Assembly (NCBI GenBank): GCA_930367205.1
Contig: OV884009.1
Span: 37,023,841-37,087,840 of the forward strand
DNA length: 64,000 nucleotides
Reading direction: 5' to 3'
Source: Acanthosoma haemorrhoidale
Taxonomy: Eukaryota; Arthropoda; Insecta; Hemiptera; Acanthosomatidae
In this document: positions 1-11,689 of the stretch, piece after piece
Layout of the letters: each line of letters starts with the position of its first letter
Position numbering within the stretch: the stretch's first letter is position 1
Program-made: the position numbers and the translations under genes
The notes under the pieces: model-generated
What the model was told of the DNA's origin: nothing
Database searches by the model: none
Seen by the model: the letters and a program-made list of their open reading frames with translations, nothing else

Positions 1-860
1 TTTCATAATATTTATAAGTCCCAGAAAAAACAGTTTTTTTCTATTCCATTATCTAAAAAAAAAAATTATTAGCTCAATAAGAAATGTACGTCCCAAATTT
101 CATACCGATTGGAAATTTTTTTTCACCAAAATGAAATTATATATAAACATGCTAACATGAGCACGCTATACAATAACAGCTTGCATGTTTGAAGATAATA
201 TTTTGGCTCAAACTTTATAGGGTTTGGCGTTAATCGAGAAATAAGAGTTTAACGACCTCCGTGAATCAAGGTAGCTCCCTAGCCTATCTTTAGTTTTTAA
301 TCTGTTTGAATGAAGAAAATCAGTGGCTTAAGAAGTAACTCACCAAAGTAGGCAACTCATCACACCAGTCAAAAAGTTTCCCTCAAACCCTAAGGGCCTG
401 TAAGTACTCCGATTTCTTCCTCAAAACGTTTTACCGAAGCAATTATCAAATCAGAAGATCTTTAAAGTAATAGGTAAAAGTTAGAGCTGTTTGATAAAAA
501 TAATAATCTTACGAAATTCAAGGTTCAGAATAGGCAAAAAAAACCTGAGGGATTCCATGTTGATTTTGAAATCTTATTTCTGTCACGATTGAAAATTCAT
601 GTTTCTTTTATTCGAAAATATGTCATTCTTTCTCGAAGCTCGTTTCACGATTCCTCATCATTATTTTCGGCATGAAATCCCTTCATTTTAATCATTATTA
701 GCCAAGAAAAAAATTAAAGGGCTGGAAAGGCCTCCCAATCCCAAGTTTTGAGACTGCTAAAGATTAATAATTGGTTAATTATGTTGGTATACGTTAAATA
801 TTTATATTTTTAATGCATTCAAAAAACATAGAAATATTATATGCAAAATGCAAAACTACC
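1..860. other. Unassigned AT-rich DNA
   Basis: No open frame of useful length, repeat or recognisable motif was seen. It leads into the dinucleotide tract that follows. Confidence 0.5.
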
Positions 861-866
861 CGCTCA

Positions 867-1067
<201 letters not shown>

Positions 1068-1499
1068 AAACGAAAAATGCAATTTGGTGAGTGAACCGCA
1101 TTCCATCGTCTTATATTTTATCGAAATCTAATGGGCCTGTGAGGGCTTCACATAGGACATATATTAAAGGACCTGTGAGATGTACCGGGTGGAATATTAC
1201 CATCACAAAGTAAATCACAACCACAACCCGACCGTGATTAATTTAAGCCGTAATAACGCCTCCGGTACACAATCTCTCGCGGATTATTGGAACCGACTCC
1301 GGTAATACGGATCGGAAATCATATATGTGTCCAAGTAATTAATACAGAGGCAATTAATTATATGGGAGGAGATATAATTAGGTGAAACCACTCATCGTAG
1401 CATTTAATGGTTTAATAGCAGCATATCAAAGGTACTTTAGCCATGCCTTTTTTGTTTATTACATCAATAATAAAAAAATTCTATTTTTTCACTATTATT

Positions 1500-1860
1500 A
1501 ATTTTTATCATAAGATCCTCATTTGAAAAAGTACAATTTGCTTCTTCAGCATTATTAATTGCGGTGTAAGAATTCATTCGTATTTATGTACAATTTCCAT
1601 TCATGCAATATATACATACACATTCCGCCCAGGAGTCCCCCCCCCCCACTACCAAGGCAATTCCTTCAGGAAGCTGGTGGAAGGGCTGGAAGCAGGAGAA
1701 CTCCTTCCACCTCCCTCTCCGACCGTTTCGCCAAGAAACAAAGACCAAAGAGGGGGGCAAGAGAGCCACATGTTCATATGATGGTGTCTTCAGATTCTTC
1801 TTAAAATTAAGACCGGAGCCAACCGTTGTTAAAACCACTAAGAGTTTGATTTCATAATTT
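1500..1860 (-). mobile_element. Diverged LINE 3'-end fragment, subfamily 2
   Basis: This block is colinear with 22,505-22,860. Both share a stretch resembling 'acaatttgcttcttcagca', a 'tacaatttccattcat' motif, a 'cccaggag' block followed by a C-rich run, and a later 'gaccgtttcgcca' segment. The layout (AT-rich tail, then a GC-rich block with 'gaccaaagag...agagccaca') parallels the 3' untranslated region of the LINE at 4.3-4.7 kb, so it is read as an older related subfamily in the same, minus, orientation. No coding remnant is retained. It could instead be a non-autonomous repeat sharing a LINE tail. Confidence 0.45.
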
Positions 1861-2221
1861 AATTTGACTAACTTATGTTTAATTATTTTTCTCACAGAAG
1901 ACAATTCTCAATTTATTGCGATAAAACCAATAATACTACTAATAATTATCATATATGGATAATAAGTATAGTACATAACTTTAAATATAAACTCTTTTGC
2001 AAATATGAGAGATGAAATTTGTAAATGTACTTATAATTTTTCTTGAGTGGGTTTTATTTTTACTGCTACTTAAAAAATTGTAGATGTTGGATGCAAATTG
2101 TGAGTTATTCATCTTTTTGACGTTTTCCAGTTTTCGGGCGTTTGTCAAATACTACCACTCCATATGTTGGAGAAAATACTTCAAAATTGTGAAATCAAGA
2201 CACTGGAAATCGGTTTCTTTT

Positions 2222-2640
2222 CTTTATTGTGCTAAAATTACAATCTGCCCTATTTTTATTGCCAAATAAAATAATTTTTGTTGAATGACTTTCATTCACT
2301 CAATCATTCATACAGTATTTACAAACAGCATTAGACCTCCAAAATCCACATGGTTGTCACCTTCCTAGCGTACGAAAGAGGAAGCGGAGTCTTAGCAAGT
2401 CCCCCACGCTCCTCCGTCAACCGCTTCACTGGATACAATCCAGTGGACACTGACCAAGAGCGTGAGAGCCACAGACACTCAGGACATGATGAAGTAGAAA
2501 CTGGTCATTTCCAGGACTCCCACTGTCACGTATTTATAGCAGGTCACGAGGCCACTGCCACTTTAGTCTCCAAAGAGGATTATAGGGACGAGTGGCGCAG
2601 TGTAAATTTCAATAAGTTAAGGTTAAAACATTAAATTAAA
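2222..2640 (-). mobile_element. LINE family A 3' UTR, copy 1 (5'-truncated)
   Basis: It is closely similar to 4,318-4,740 and 8,885-9,180: 'tattgtgctaaaattacaat' at the left, then 'cattcatacagtatttacaa', 'gaggaagcggagtctt' and 'caggtcacgaggccact'. On the minus strand this is the 3' end of a Jockey-like LINE. No reverse-transcriptase sequence follows, so the copy is strongly 5'-truncated, the usual outcome of incomplete target-primed reverse transcription. A 94-codon open frame on the opposite strand (2,350-2,634) is treated in the findings. Confidence 0.75.
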
Positions 2641-4317
2641 CACTCATTAACATAAACATTGAAATATGCTAAAAAAAAGTTCTATTACACTTGGGCAATT
2701 AGCCTCCAAGCTTACATTTTTTAAGAAGACGGTAAACATATAGCTTTATTAGACTGATAATTTTTATATTAATAAATTTCGTATTTAAAAACTTATTTCG
2801 CATAAATAAAACAGCGTTTTAAACTTAATAATTTGTTGATAAGGATCTAAAATATGCACAACAAACCGTATCACATTAGCACACATTTGTTTTTAAAGAG
2901 CGTTTTAAGCAAGAATTTCTAAATTATTTACTATCCCAAAATAAACATTAAACGTTAGAATTAAAGAGGGAGAGATTTCAAAAACCTTTGCTGACAAGAA
3001 AAAAAGGAATCGGTGTGAAGATCGATTGCTTGAGAAATAATATATACAAGAAACTCTTGATCAGAAGTTTCAAATAAGAATCATTTTGTTCAAAATTATT
3101 ATTAGCAACAAGAATATTAATAATTATATGATAATTTCTTACTTAACGTTTCTCTGGCATTTTAATTCATTCAATCTGATATCTATAAAGCTAAATTCCA
3201 AACCACCTCGAAATATGATGATTGTCTCTTGGTTGAAATAAAAAAATGGAAAGTATGAATAATAAATATGAAAAAAAGTCAGTTCCCTGTGCTAACTTTT
3301 ATATCGAATTAAATATTTTTCTATTTACTCCTCAGAAACTATTTAAGAAGAAGTTATAACTCCTCTCCCCGTGTTTAAAAACACATTAGAGACAGTTGAG
3401 TTAAATGAATTTGAAAGATATTCTAAAAATAATTTAAGATAACCCAATCCAGCCGATTTCTATAGGTTATTTTATTCACAATCATTTATTAATGATTCTT
3501 AAAAACTCACAGGAAGTCTTATCTTGTAGGATCTCTTGATATGTTTTCGCTATTTACTTGTTTTATTTATCTTTTGTTTAAACACTAAATTGTTCACAAT
3601 TAAATTAATAATTGTGGGATGATAAATATAATTTTGATCTGTGGACTAGCCTCGCAATTTTTTTATTGCTTCAATTAAAAATATATTAGATATTATAACT
3701 AATTAGTATATTTTAAATACAATTCAAACGAAATGAGAAAATGAATAATATATAGAGAATCTTCCGGGATTCGGTTGGAGTTTTTAAAAAACTCAATAAT
3801 TGTGAAAGAACATCACAATATATCTTCACTAAAAATCGACAACAAATTTAAAAACAAATGAAGATGGCTAAAATATTTATATAACAAAATTCTATTTTTT
3901 GGGAATATCTTTGAAACTATTTTATCGTCGGGAAAACTTTAAATCTTAAACAGCCTGTCCTTCATTATTCTTTTAAAACGAGTCCAACTTATTAAAGATT
4001 TTGAATTTTTAACATCCTTTATTTTCAGAATTTTTACAATGTACTGCTGTGTTATGGTGTAAGGCAAATTAGCAGGTCTGTTCACTCTGGAAAGATTTCC
4101 CTTATGGTAAACAATCATTGCCTAATTTACCATCTTTGAGCTGTAGCGTTATGTGTCGTTGAGGTTAGAGTGAGCCATTGACGTGAATGGTTGTAGAGAT
4201 GGCCATCAATGACCTCTACAGTAGGTTTAAAATCTCGGTTAAAGTAATTTTGATGGCCAATTCCATACTGCCTCACCGTTGGGACTCCTCTAATCCATGA
4301 TAATCTTCTATTTTTTT
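2641..4317. other. Unassigned AT-rich DNA
   Basis: About 1.7 kb with no recognisable coding, RNA or repeat feature. 'gcaggtctgttcactctgg' and the GC-shifted 4,140-4,300 stretch could belong to another repeat but match nothing else in the window that I could find. Confidence 0.4.
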
Positions 4318-6547
4318 ATTTGATATACTCCTTTATTGTGCTATAATTACAATCTGCCTTTTATAAGGCAATAAGTAATTAGATAAATGCTCTCATTCAT
4401 ACCATATTTACAGTTCATCATTCACTCGCTCATTCACACAATATTTACAGACAGCCCAGAGACCTCCCAAATCCACTTGCAAAGAGAAAGCGGAGTCTTG
4501 GGAAGTCCCCCACGCTCCCCCGTCAGCCGCGTCACCGGATGCTAGCCAGTGGAGGCTGACCAAGAGCGCGAGAGCCACAGACGCTCAGGACATGATTGGA
4601 GAAACTGGCCATTGCCAGGACTCCCACTGTTATGCGCTTATAGCAGGTCACGAGGCCACTGCCGTTTCAGTCCCCGAGAAGGATTATAGGGATGAGTGGC
4701 ACAGTGCAATGACTGTGCTACAGGAATAGGGTGGTTGGAAAAGCTGCTGTGGAATTTAATAAACTTGGAAGGGATGAGTTCTAGAATGTAGGGTATATTA
4801 AGATCGTTATGAAGGGTTTTGTTGCTGACATAATAAGGGGCATTTACTATTGTTCTCAGGACTGTTGATTGAAAGGATTGGATACGCTTGATGTTCGACT
4901 TTTTTGCTGTCCCCCATTAGAGCTATCCGTATGTCCAGATTGGTTTAAGTATAACTTTGTAGATTAGTAGTTTATTTTCTATTGAGAGATGGGATGTCCT
5001 TTGAAGTAGTCTGTACAGTTGTCCAAAGCGTCTGTTTAGTTCTTGTCTTTTTAGTCTCGTATGTGGGTTCCAGGTCAGTCGTTTGTCAAGAGGGAAGCCT
5101 AAGTAGCGTACTGTCTTGGATACAGGGAGAGGAATAGAATTAAAATAGACTAGTGGACAAGTCCTGCGACAAAGAGTGAAGGTAATGTGGGAGCATTTTG
5201 CTTCATTAACTTTGATCCGCCATTGATTGCACCAATACTCGATCTCGTCAAGGTGTTTTTGAAGGTTATGGGATGCTATGTCGGGGTCTGGGTGGGATGG
5301 CAAGACTGCAGTGTCATCTGCAAATGTGGCCAAGAAGGTATTGGGAGTAGAGGGGACATCAGCGGTGTATTGGTTATAGAGGATAGGGCCCAGGACACTG
5401 CCCTGTGGAACTCCTGCATTTATGGGATAGTAGTTAGAGTATTTTAAACCACAGCGGACTTGGAAGAAGCGGTTTGAGAGGTAGGACTGTAGGATTAGGT
5501 AAAGGGTCTGTGTTAGATATCATTTGAGCTTGTAGAGCAAACCTGCGTGCCAAACCCTGTCAAAAGCTTGAGCTATATCAAGAAAGGCAGCAGTGCAATA
5601 CTGTTTGGTTTCAAGGGCTGAGGAAATGTGATCAACAACGCGAAGGCCTTGTTGAGCAGTGGAATGTCGTTTGCGGAAACCAAACTGGTGTGCGGGAAAA
5701 AGGTTTTTGGATTCAACAATTGGATGTAGACGTTTTAGTAGGAGTTTCTCAAATATTTTTGAGAGGATAGGGAGTAGGCTAGTTGGACGGTAAGATGAGG
5801 CGTCATTGGGTGGTTTACCAGGTTTGGCGAAAAGGACAATAATGGAATGTTTCCAGATGAGTGGAAAGTGCGTCGTTCGGATAATGCAATTATATATATA
5901 GGTTAGGAATATTATGGCTTTAGGAGGAAGTTGTTTGAGAATTTGAGGAGTAAGGAGATCATATCCAGAGGATTTTCGGTAAGGTAAGTTTTTCAGAAGG
6001 TATTTGACCTCAGAGGGATTAATGGCTTTTGGTGGAAGAGAGAGAGGAATAGGTGAAGTGAAGAAATCTTCCACAGTTGTGCTGTGAGTATGGCTTTGAT
6101 GAGAAAAGTGAGGTGTGAAAGTATGGGTAAGATGCAGAGCAAATTCCTCCGACCTATCCCCATCCGAAGGAATGGATGTGAAACAGGTTGATACTTTAGG
6201 ATTTTTTTGGTTACATTCCACAAGGAGTTATCCCTGGTAGACAGAGAGGAGAGGTAGGAATTGAAAGAATCGGAACGGAAGGATGCCAATCGCCGCTTTA
6301 CCAATCGGCAGTACTGATTGTACGAGCGGCGATCGGCAGGATGCCGGGATCTTTGCCACACTGTTCCGGAGTGGCGTTTGGATTGGATTAGATCTTTGAG
6401 ATGCTGAGGTAAACGATTATGATTGTGGATTTTTGGGTGACGATGATGATCTTCTAAACTTCGATTGAGAGTTCGAACAGAATTTTCCAATATGTGTCGT
6501 TTCAGCCATGAACCAGCAAAAACATAAATCACTATTACTCTCGTCAA
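4318..6547 (-). pseudogene. LINE family A (Jockey-like) ORF2 reverse transcriptase, 5'-truncated, with 3' UTR
   Basis: On the minus strand, 6,547-6,210 encodes the linker that follows the endonuclease domain. A frameshift near 6,200 leads into the RT (6,221-4,923). Recognisable RT motifs in order are KPGKPPNDASSYRPTSLLP, LSKIFEKLL, HQFGFRKRHSTAQQ, LDIAQAFDRVWH, GVPQGSVLGPILYNQYTADV, the catalytic FADDTAVL, and VRYLGFPLDKRLTW. The only stop inside this stretch is a TGA near 5,519; the frame is otherwise open for about 430 codons. Downstream, VLRTIVNAPYYVSNKT-type sequence (4,740-4,920) is broken by small indels. The 3' UTR runs to about 4,318. The endonuclease and ORF1 are absent, so this is a dead, 5'-truncated insertion. 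The element would copy its own RNA into a nick in chromosomal DNA. Jockey clade is the best fit; the exact clade is not proven. Confidence 0.9.
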
Positions 6548-8020
6548 TAAAAAGTTAAGCTAAATTCTTGCAGCATTAATGGCAGCCATTTTTTCTCCCC
6601 CAAAGCCTGCCCGTGGACGTTAGTTATGAGCCAGAACACAAGCACTAAATCTTCAAATTAGGGTGACACGTAGATACCAAGGCGTTTCTAGATCGCAATC
6701 CATACGGCTAAACACTCTTTTCCTCCCTATGAGGTATTCTCTGTCATTCTAGAACAACAATAACAGAGAGTGAGGCCGTCACAATGCATATACAATTGTA
6801 GCTACTTACAATATAACAAACAATACGTTTTACACAAGTTTCCAAGCGTATATAACATCCCGATATTTCAAAGCCTAGAAACTTCGGTTTCATTACTAAC
6901 TATCAGATTTCCTAATAATTAGCATTTCAAATGAACAAGATTTATGTATTAAGAAAACATATGTACGAATGTTAAATTAATGAATAAACAAAAATATTTA
7001 TAAATAGAAACAGCAGAATTTCAGTTAGCAAGCGGTTTTTTTTTTTTTATCAGTTTAATTCCAATATATTTACGTAATAAAAATGATATTTATCTAACTA
7101 ATATGAAATGCGTTTAGTCTATAAGGAAAACACCGACCAACTCTCTCTTGATAGTGAACCAAGTCTTCTTTGAAGTACACATCAGTTTGAATTAAAAAAA
7201 AAAAAACAATTACAAAAATCAAACGACATTAAAGCGTTTCATAACGACAGCGCTGTACTGTACTGTCAAGGGTTCGCAAATCTCGGAAAATGTTTTTCAC
7301 TTATACGTGTTTTTGTTTACATATTCCACGCAGACCATTTACGTAGCCTTGCACTTCCGTCGACTTCATTGCACCAGGTAAAGCCTGGCAAAAGTAAACA
7401 ACGCAAAAACTAGAGGCATGAATCCTGTGGGCTCCTAGAAGCAGAAAAAAAAATGTCAACAAACCGAATTCACATAAGCCTTTATGTGAGAGAAGCCTAT
7501 ATATGAAAACTCTATAGGGATTATTAACTTCAAAATACGATTCACAATAACTTTTAGCAGCGTCGAGAGACAAAATCGAATGTCAAAATGTATTGTTGTC
7601 TTTACGAGTAACCACCATTAGCGACCTCCAGATTGTTAATAATTAACGGGGTGTTAATTATCGAGATTGCCCTGTATATATTAAATTATACAGATATACT
7701 ATTGGGATCAGCTTGTAATTTATATTTGTAATGAGAAAATACTTAAAAACAAGTAAGAAAATATATAAAATTGTATAAATTTATAAATCAAAATTTTAAA
7801 ATCTTTGATCTCTTTTTCGGAAAAAAAAATTTATTAATAAAGTAAATGATCAAATCTACTTTAAAATTATGTAATAATGATGAAAAATGTTTATTCATTT
7901 TTTTCTAACGGACTTGTTAGCTTCGAATAGAGTCCACCCGGCACTAAGCTGTAGCAGAAGGAAGGTAGGGTTAGGTTCGCATTTTTCGAGTGATACTTCT
8001 TGACTCTTACTAGAATTCTT
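6548..8020. other. Unassigned AT-rich DNA
   Basis: No supported gene. The 90-codon frame at 7,301-7,573 (minus) lacks any motif. A short inverted repeat, TCTCTGT/ACAGAGA, lies around 6,739-6,772. Confidence 0.4.
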
Positions 8021-8340
8021 GCGCAACAAATTAGTTTATAATATTATATACTGTGGTATTTGAAGCATCCATTGTACCTCCTCGTGTGGTCCTTGCTTAC
8101 ACTTCATTCATGGGAACAATTCATCATCATTGACAACCGAAGGGTGGCCTGATCTAGGCGTGTCTTTAAGAATGATATTCAATGCTTGGACCTAAACGCG
8201 ATTTATTTCAATGCGGTACCACCGAACATATGTTTTCAGTTGCTCAATCCGTTTTTCCTGTCTTGGAAGGCCACAAATCACTATGTTTTCTTCCGACATT
8301 CTCGTTACATCATGTAAAACAGCAAATTAAACGCGAATAC
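8020..8340 (-). pseudogene. Tc1/mariner-superfamily transposase N-terminal remnant (tentative)
   Basis: The minus strand reads a helix-turn-helix-like stretch ending in DTPRSGHPSVVNDDEL, which resembles the linker between the paired HTH domains of Tc1/mariner transposases ('PRSGRPS' and similar). An in-frame TAG and a lack of any downstream DDE region show a dead fragment. The call rests on one motif, so it is tentative. Confidence 0.4.
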
Positions 8341-8879
8341 GGTTCGGTTACTTAATTAAAAAAGGATTTGATGTACAAAAAAGAGACTAATGAGAATTTT
8401 GTCTAAATCCCCCTTAGTCATTTGTTGCTTAATTTAACTTTTTTTTATATTCACCCACTACCCCTGATGTACCCCATGGTTCATATCAATCGGAAATTAC
8501 TAATTATAATTACTAATTAATTATAAAAGTAAATACCAGTACTCTTCGCCTAGTTCAAGGAACACCTCAGGGCGACAATGGGGGACTATAAATGAAACAG
8601 GAATTTGTTTGCACTATGGGCTGTTCATCAAGCTTTAGCGTCTCCAAGATTATTTTATTTACAAAATATCAACAGTCAACTGTTGGCCTGTTCACGCGTC
8701 ATCAATGGCTACCATTTTGAAACTTGATACTATATACATATAATTACATTCAAGGTATATACAAATCTTTTATTTTTAAAAATATATGATAAAAAGTGAA
8801 CTTTTAAACGACTAAATAGTAAAATATGGAATGTTATCAGATATAATTTATTACATAAAAAGCTTTTAAAATATAGATA

Positions 8880-9640
8880 GATAAACAACTTTATTATGAT
8901 AAAATTACAATCTGCCTTATTAGGCAATAAGTAATTGAGATAAATGTTCTCATTGATACCATATTTACAATTCATCATTCACTCGCTCATTCATATTCTA
9001 TTTACAAACAGCCCAGAGACCTCCCAAATCCCCATGGTTGTCACCTCCCTCGCATGCGAAAGAGGAAGCGGAGTCTTGGGAAGTCCCCCTCGCTCTTCCG
9101 TCAGCCGCGTCACCGGATACGAGCCAGTGGAGGCTGACGAAGAGTGCGAGAGCCACATACGCTCAGACGGGCTACGGGGTTAGGGTGGTTGGATAGGTTA
9201 CTATGGAATTTCATGAACTTGGAAGGGATGAGTTCAAGAATGTAGGGTATATTAAGATCGTTATGAAAGGTTTTGTTGCTGACGTAATAAGGGGCATTTA
9301 CAATTGTTCTCATGACTTTTGATTGAAAGGATTGGATACGCTTGATGTTCTACTTTTTCGCTGTCCCCTATAGCTCTATTCCGTATGTCCAGATTGGCTT
9401 AAGTAAAACTTTGTAGATTAGTAGGGATGTCCTTTGAAGTATTCTGTACAGTTGTCCAATTCGTCTGTTTAGTTCTTGTCTTTTTAGCCTCATATGTGGG
9501 TTCCAGGTCAGTCGTTTGTCGAGATGGAAGCCTAAGTACCGTACTGTCTTGGATACAGGGAGAGGAATGGTATTAAAATAAATTATTAGGCAAGACGGAG
9601 GGTGAAGGTAATGTGGGAATATTTTGCTTCTTTTAAAATA
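8880..9640 (-). pseudogene. LINE family A copy 3: 3' UTR plus ORF2 C-terminal remnant
   Basis: It parallels 4,318-5,200. The 3' UTR (8,885-9,180) has 'ttattatgataaaattacaa' at its outer end and 'gaggaagcggagtcttggga' inside. The ORF2 C-terminus follows (9,313-9,180, RTIVNAPYYVSNKTFHNDL), then RT sequence with VRYLGFHLDKRLTWNP, LNRRIGQLYR and PIWTYGIEL (9,600-9,370). A deletion of about 12 codons relative to the 4.3-kb copy lies near 9,425. The copy stops about 9,640, before the catalytic FADD box, so it is 5'-truncated. The outer (3') end runs into 'gatagata', a possible short simple-repeat tail. Confidence 0.85.
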
Positions 9641-9721
9641 AAATAAAAATAGTATAACAACACACCTGAGATAGTTGTATATAACGATATGAATTACCTT
9701 TTTATGTATGTACCTAATTGA

Positions 9722-9734
9722 ATTGGTACCCTTA
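9722..9734 (+). repeat. Left 13-bp target-site duplication of the composite retro-insertion
   Basis: ATTGGTACCCTTA occurs here and again, identical, at 11,205-11,217. LINE insertions make duplications of this size, so the two copies bound a single inserted unit of 1,470 bp. Confidence 0.8.
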
Positions 9735-10280
9735 TTATTTATTATTTGTTCCGGCATTTGTGCACCGCGGCCTCAGTGAGACCTATTGTGCGCCGTCCAT
9801 GTCCCTGTCCTATATATGTGACAGGCCTGCGGCCTTTGCAAATCTGAGGATACTGAGTGGATCCATCAGTTCACATAGTTTGGGGTCTACAATGCGATCA
9901 CTACCAAAGTGAAGGTATCGCCTTCTAGCTAGGTTATCACAGTCACATATTATGTGACGTGCCGTTTCTCCCTCTTTCTTGCAGAATCTGCAGATTGGTG
10001 ATCCCACTATCCCCAAATTAAAGAGGTGTTTGTTTAACCGACAGTGACCTGTATAGAGTCCTGTCACACTTTTGAGTGTCCACCTGTCCATTGATAGAAG
10101 TACTGAGCTTCTTTTCTTACAGGGTCCATCAAGAAACAGTTTCGAGTGTTCCTGTTTCTTAGTTTCTCTCCAAGAGAGTCTTGCCCTGTCCTCTAAAGCT
10201 AATTTTATACGCCTTTTAGCGTAGCTGAGGCTGATACCACATATGGGTTCAGGTGCAAGAGGTGTCTGTTCTGAGCCACT
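9735..10280 (-). pseudogene. I-type LINE ORF2 RNase H-C-terminal fragment, left (inverted) arm
   Basis: On the minus strand this encodes the region after RNase H in I/R1-type LINE ORF2: SLSYAKRRIKLALE, LTGHxxLNKHL-like sequence (LYTGHCRLNKHLFNLGI), then the Cys-His motif SPICRFCKKEGETARHIICD. The open frame ends LSILRFAKAAGLSHI, followed by a short UTR and an AAT-rich (TAA)n-like tail at the outer end. It is nearly identical to the right arm at 10,369-10,914, with only about five amino-acid differences over some 150 residues. The arm begins exactly at the RNase H boundary. Confidence 0.88.
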
Positions 10281-10368
10281 CTCGCTAGCCAATAAGGTTA
10301 GAATCGACTGGGTGCCAGGACACACAGGCATCACAGGCAATGAGAAGGCAGATGGCCTTGCAAGGGTG
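10281..10368 (+). pseudogene. Spacer of the palindrome: end of a LINE RNase H domain
   Basis: Between the two arms, the plus strand reads VRIDWVPGHTGITGNEKADGLA, in frame with the right arm. This is the C-terminal signature of the LINE RNase H domain, including the GH..GNE.AD residues. It is present once, so it belongs to the plus-strand copy and forms the loop of the inverted repeat. Confidence 0.85.
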
Positions 10369-10914
10369 GGCTCAGAACAGACACCTCTTGCACCTGAACC
10401 CATATGTGGTATCAGCCTCAGCTACGCTAAAAGGCGTATAAAATTAGCTTTAGAGGACAAGGCAAGACTTTCTTGGAGAGAAACTAAGAAACAGGAACAC
10501 TCGAAACTGTTTCTTAATGGACCCTGTAAGAAAAGAAGCTCAGTACTTCTATCAATGGACAGGTGGACACTCAAAAGTGTGACAGGACTCTATACAGGTC
10601 ACTGTCGGTTAAATAAACACCTCTTTAATTTGGGGATAGTGGGATCACCAATCTGCAGATTCTGCAAGAAAGAGGGAGAAACGGCACGTCATATAATATG
10701 TGACTGTGATAACTTAGCTAGAAGGCGATACCTTCACTTTGGTAGTGATCGCATTGTAGACCCCAAACTATGTGAACTGATCGATCCATTCAGTATCCTC
10801 AGATTTGCAAAGGCCGTGGGCCTGTCACATATATAGGACAGGGACATGGACGGCGCACAATAGGTCTCAGTGAGGCCGCGGTGCACAAATGCCGGAACAA
10901 ATAATAATAATAAT
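10369..10914 (+). pseudogene. I-type LINE ORF2 RNase H-C-terminal fragment, right arm, with (TAA)n tail
   Basis: The plus-strand twin of the left arm. With the spacer, it reads from WVPGHTGITGNEKADG through SLSYAKRRIKLALE and SPICRFCKKEGETARHIICD to a stop near 10,836, giving an open frame of 197 codons when the upstream antisense part is included. A short UTR ends in four AAT/TAA units at about 10,901-10,913. (TAA)n tails plus RNase H are characteristic of the I clade. RT and endonuclease are missing. The high identity of the arms implies a recent duplication or a retrocopied hairpin transcript. Confidence 0.88.
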
Positions 10915-11204
10915 ACAGTGGGCGTCCTGGTCAGTTTCTCCAATCATGCCGAGCGTCTGTGGCTCTCGCGCTGTTGGTCAGCCTCCGCTGGCTCTTATCC
11001 AGTGACGCACGTGAGGGAGGTGACAACCATGTGGACTTGGGAGGTCTCTGGGCTGTTTGTAAATACTGTATGACTGAAAGCGAGTGAAGGAAAATTGTAA
11101 ATATGATATGAATGAGATCATTCATCACAATTACTTATTGCCCAAGAGACAGATTGTAATTTTATCATAATAAAGTTGTAAAAAAAAAATTATTCATTCA
11201 TCAC
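10915..11204 (+). mobile_element. LINE family A 3' UTR (plus strand) with oligo-A tail
   Basis: This is the reverse complement of the family A 3' end seen at 4.3 and 8.9 kb: 'ctgtggctctcgcgctgttg', 'acttgggaggtctctgggct', 'cagattgtaattttatcata', then AATAAA-like sequence and an A9-10 tract near 11,180. The tail is followed by 'ttattcattcatcac' and then the right target-site duplication. It is fused directly to the (TAA)n tail of the I-type arm, with no duplication between them. Confidence 0.85.
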
Positions 11205-11217
11205 ATTGGTACCCTTA
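11205..11217 (+). repeat. Right 13-bp target-site duplication of the composite retro-insertion
   Basis: Identical to 9,722-9,734 (ATTGGTACCCTTA). See the composite insertion in the findings. Confidence 0.8.
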
Positions 11218-11689
11218 CTTTGTCAAATTTAAAAGTATAAGATGATAAATTTATAAATGAACAATGAACAGAAACTAGTACATAAATTTGATGTATACAT
11301 ACTTTCATAAATAATCTGGAAAAGAGATGTAAATGTTATGAGATGAACAGAATATTATTGTGTTGGGATAGGTTTTCATGATCAGCTCATAACAATCTAT
11401 ATTAATACAAAAACAAAAAATTGTTAGTTTGCCCACAGCTGCCATTATTTTGCCTCTGTTCGAAAATGAAGGAAAGAAATAAAGAACCTATGTCAATCAG
11501 TGATGTATTAATAAAAAAAACACTTTATTCTGGGACATTGTACCCTCAGAGTAACAACAGAGAAAATAATAGGGATGCCTTGCTGACAAAAAAATATATA
11601 ACATTAAAAAGATTTGATATGAATAATACTATGCATAATACGATGTGTTATGGATATGTTCATGTGAGATTACTACAAAGAACCAACAG

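Noticed and set aside
5187..5447. 86-codon plus-strand frame
   Set aside because: Antisense shadow of the LINE reverse transcriptase on the minus strand.
7301..7573. 90-codon minus-strand frame with hydrophobic segment
   Set aside because: No motif, no related copy, composition typical of AT-rich non-coding DNA.
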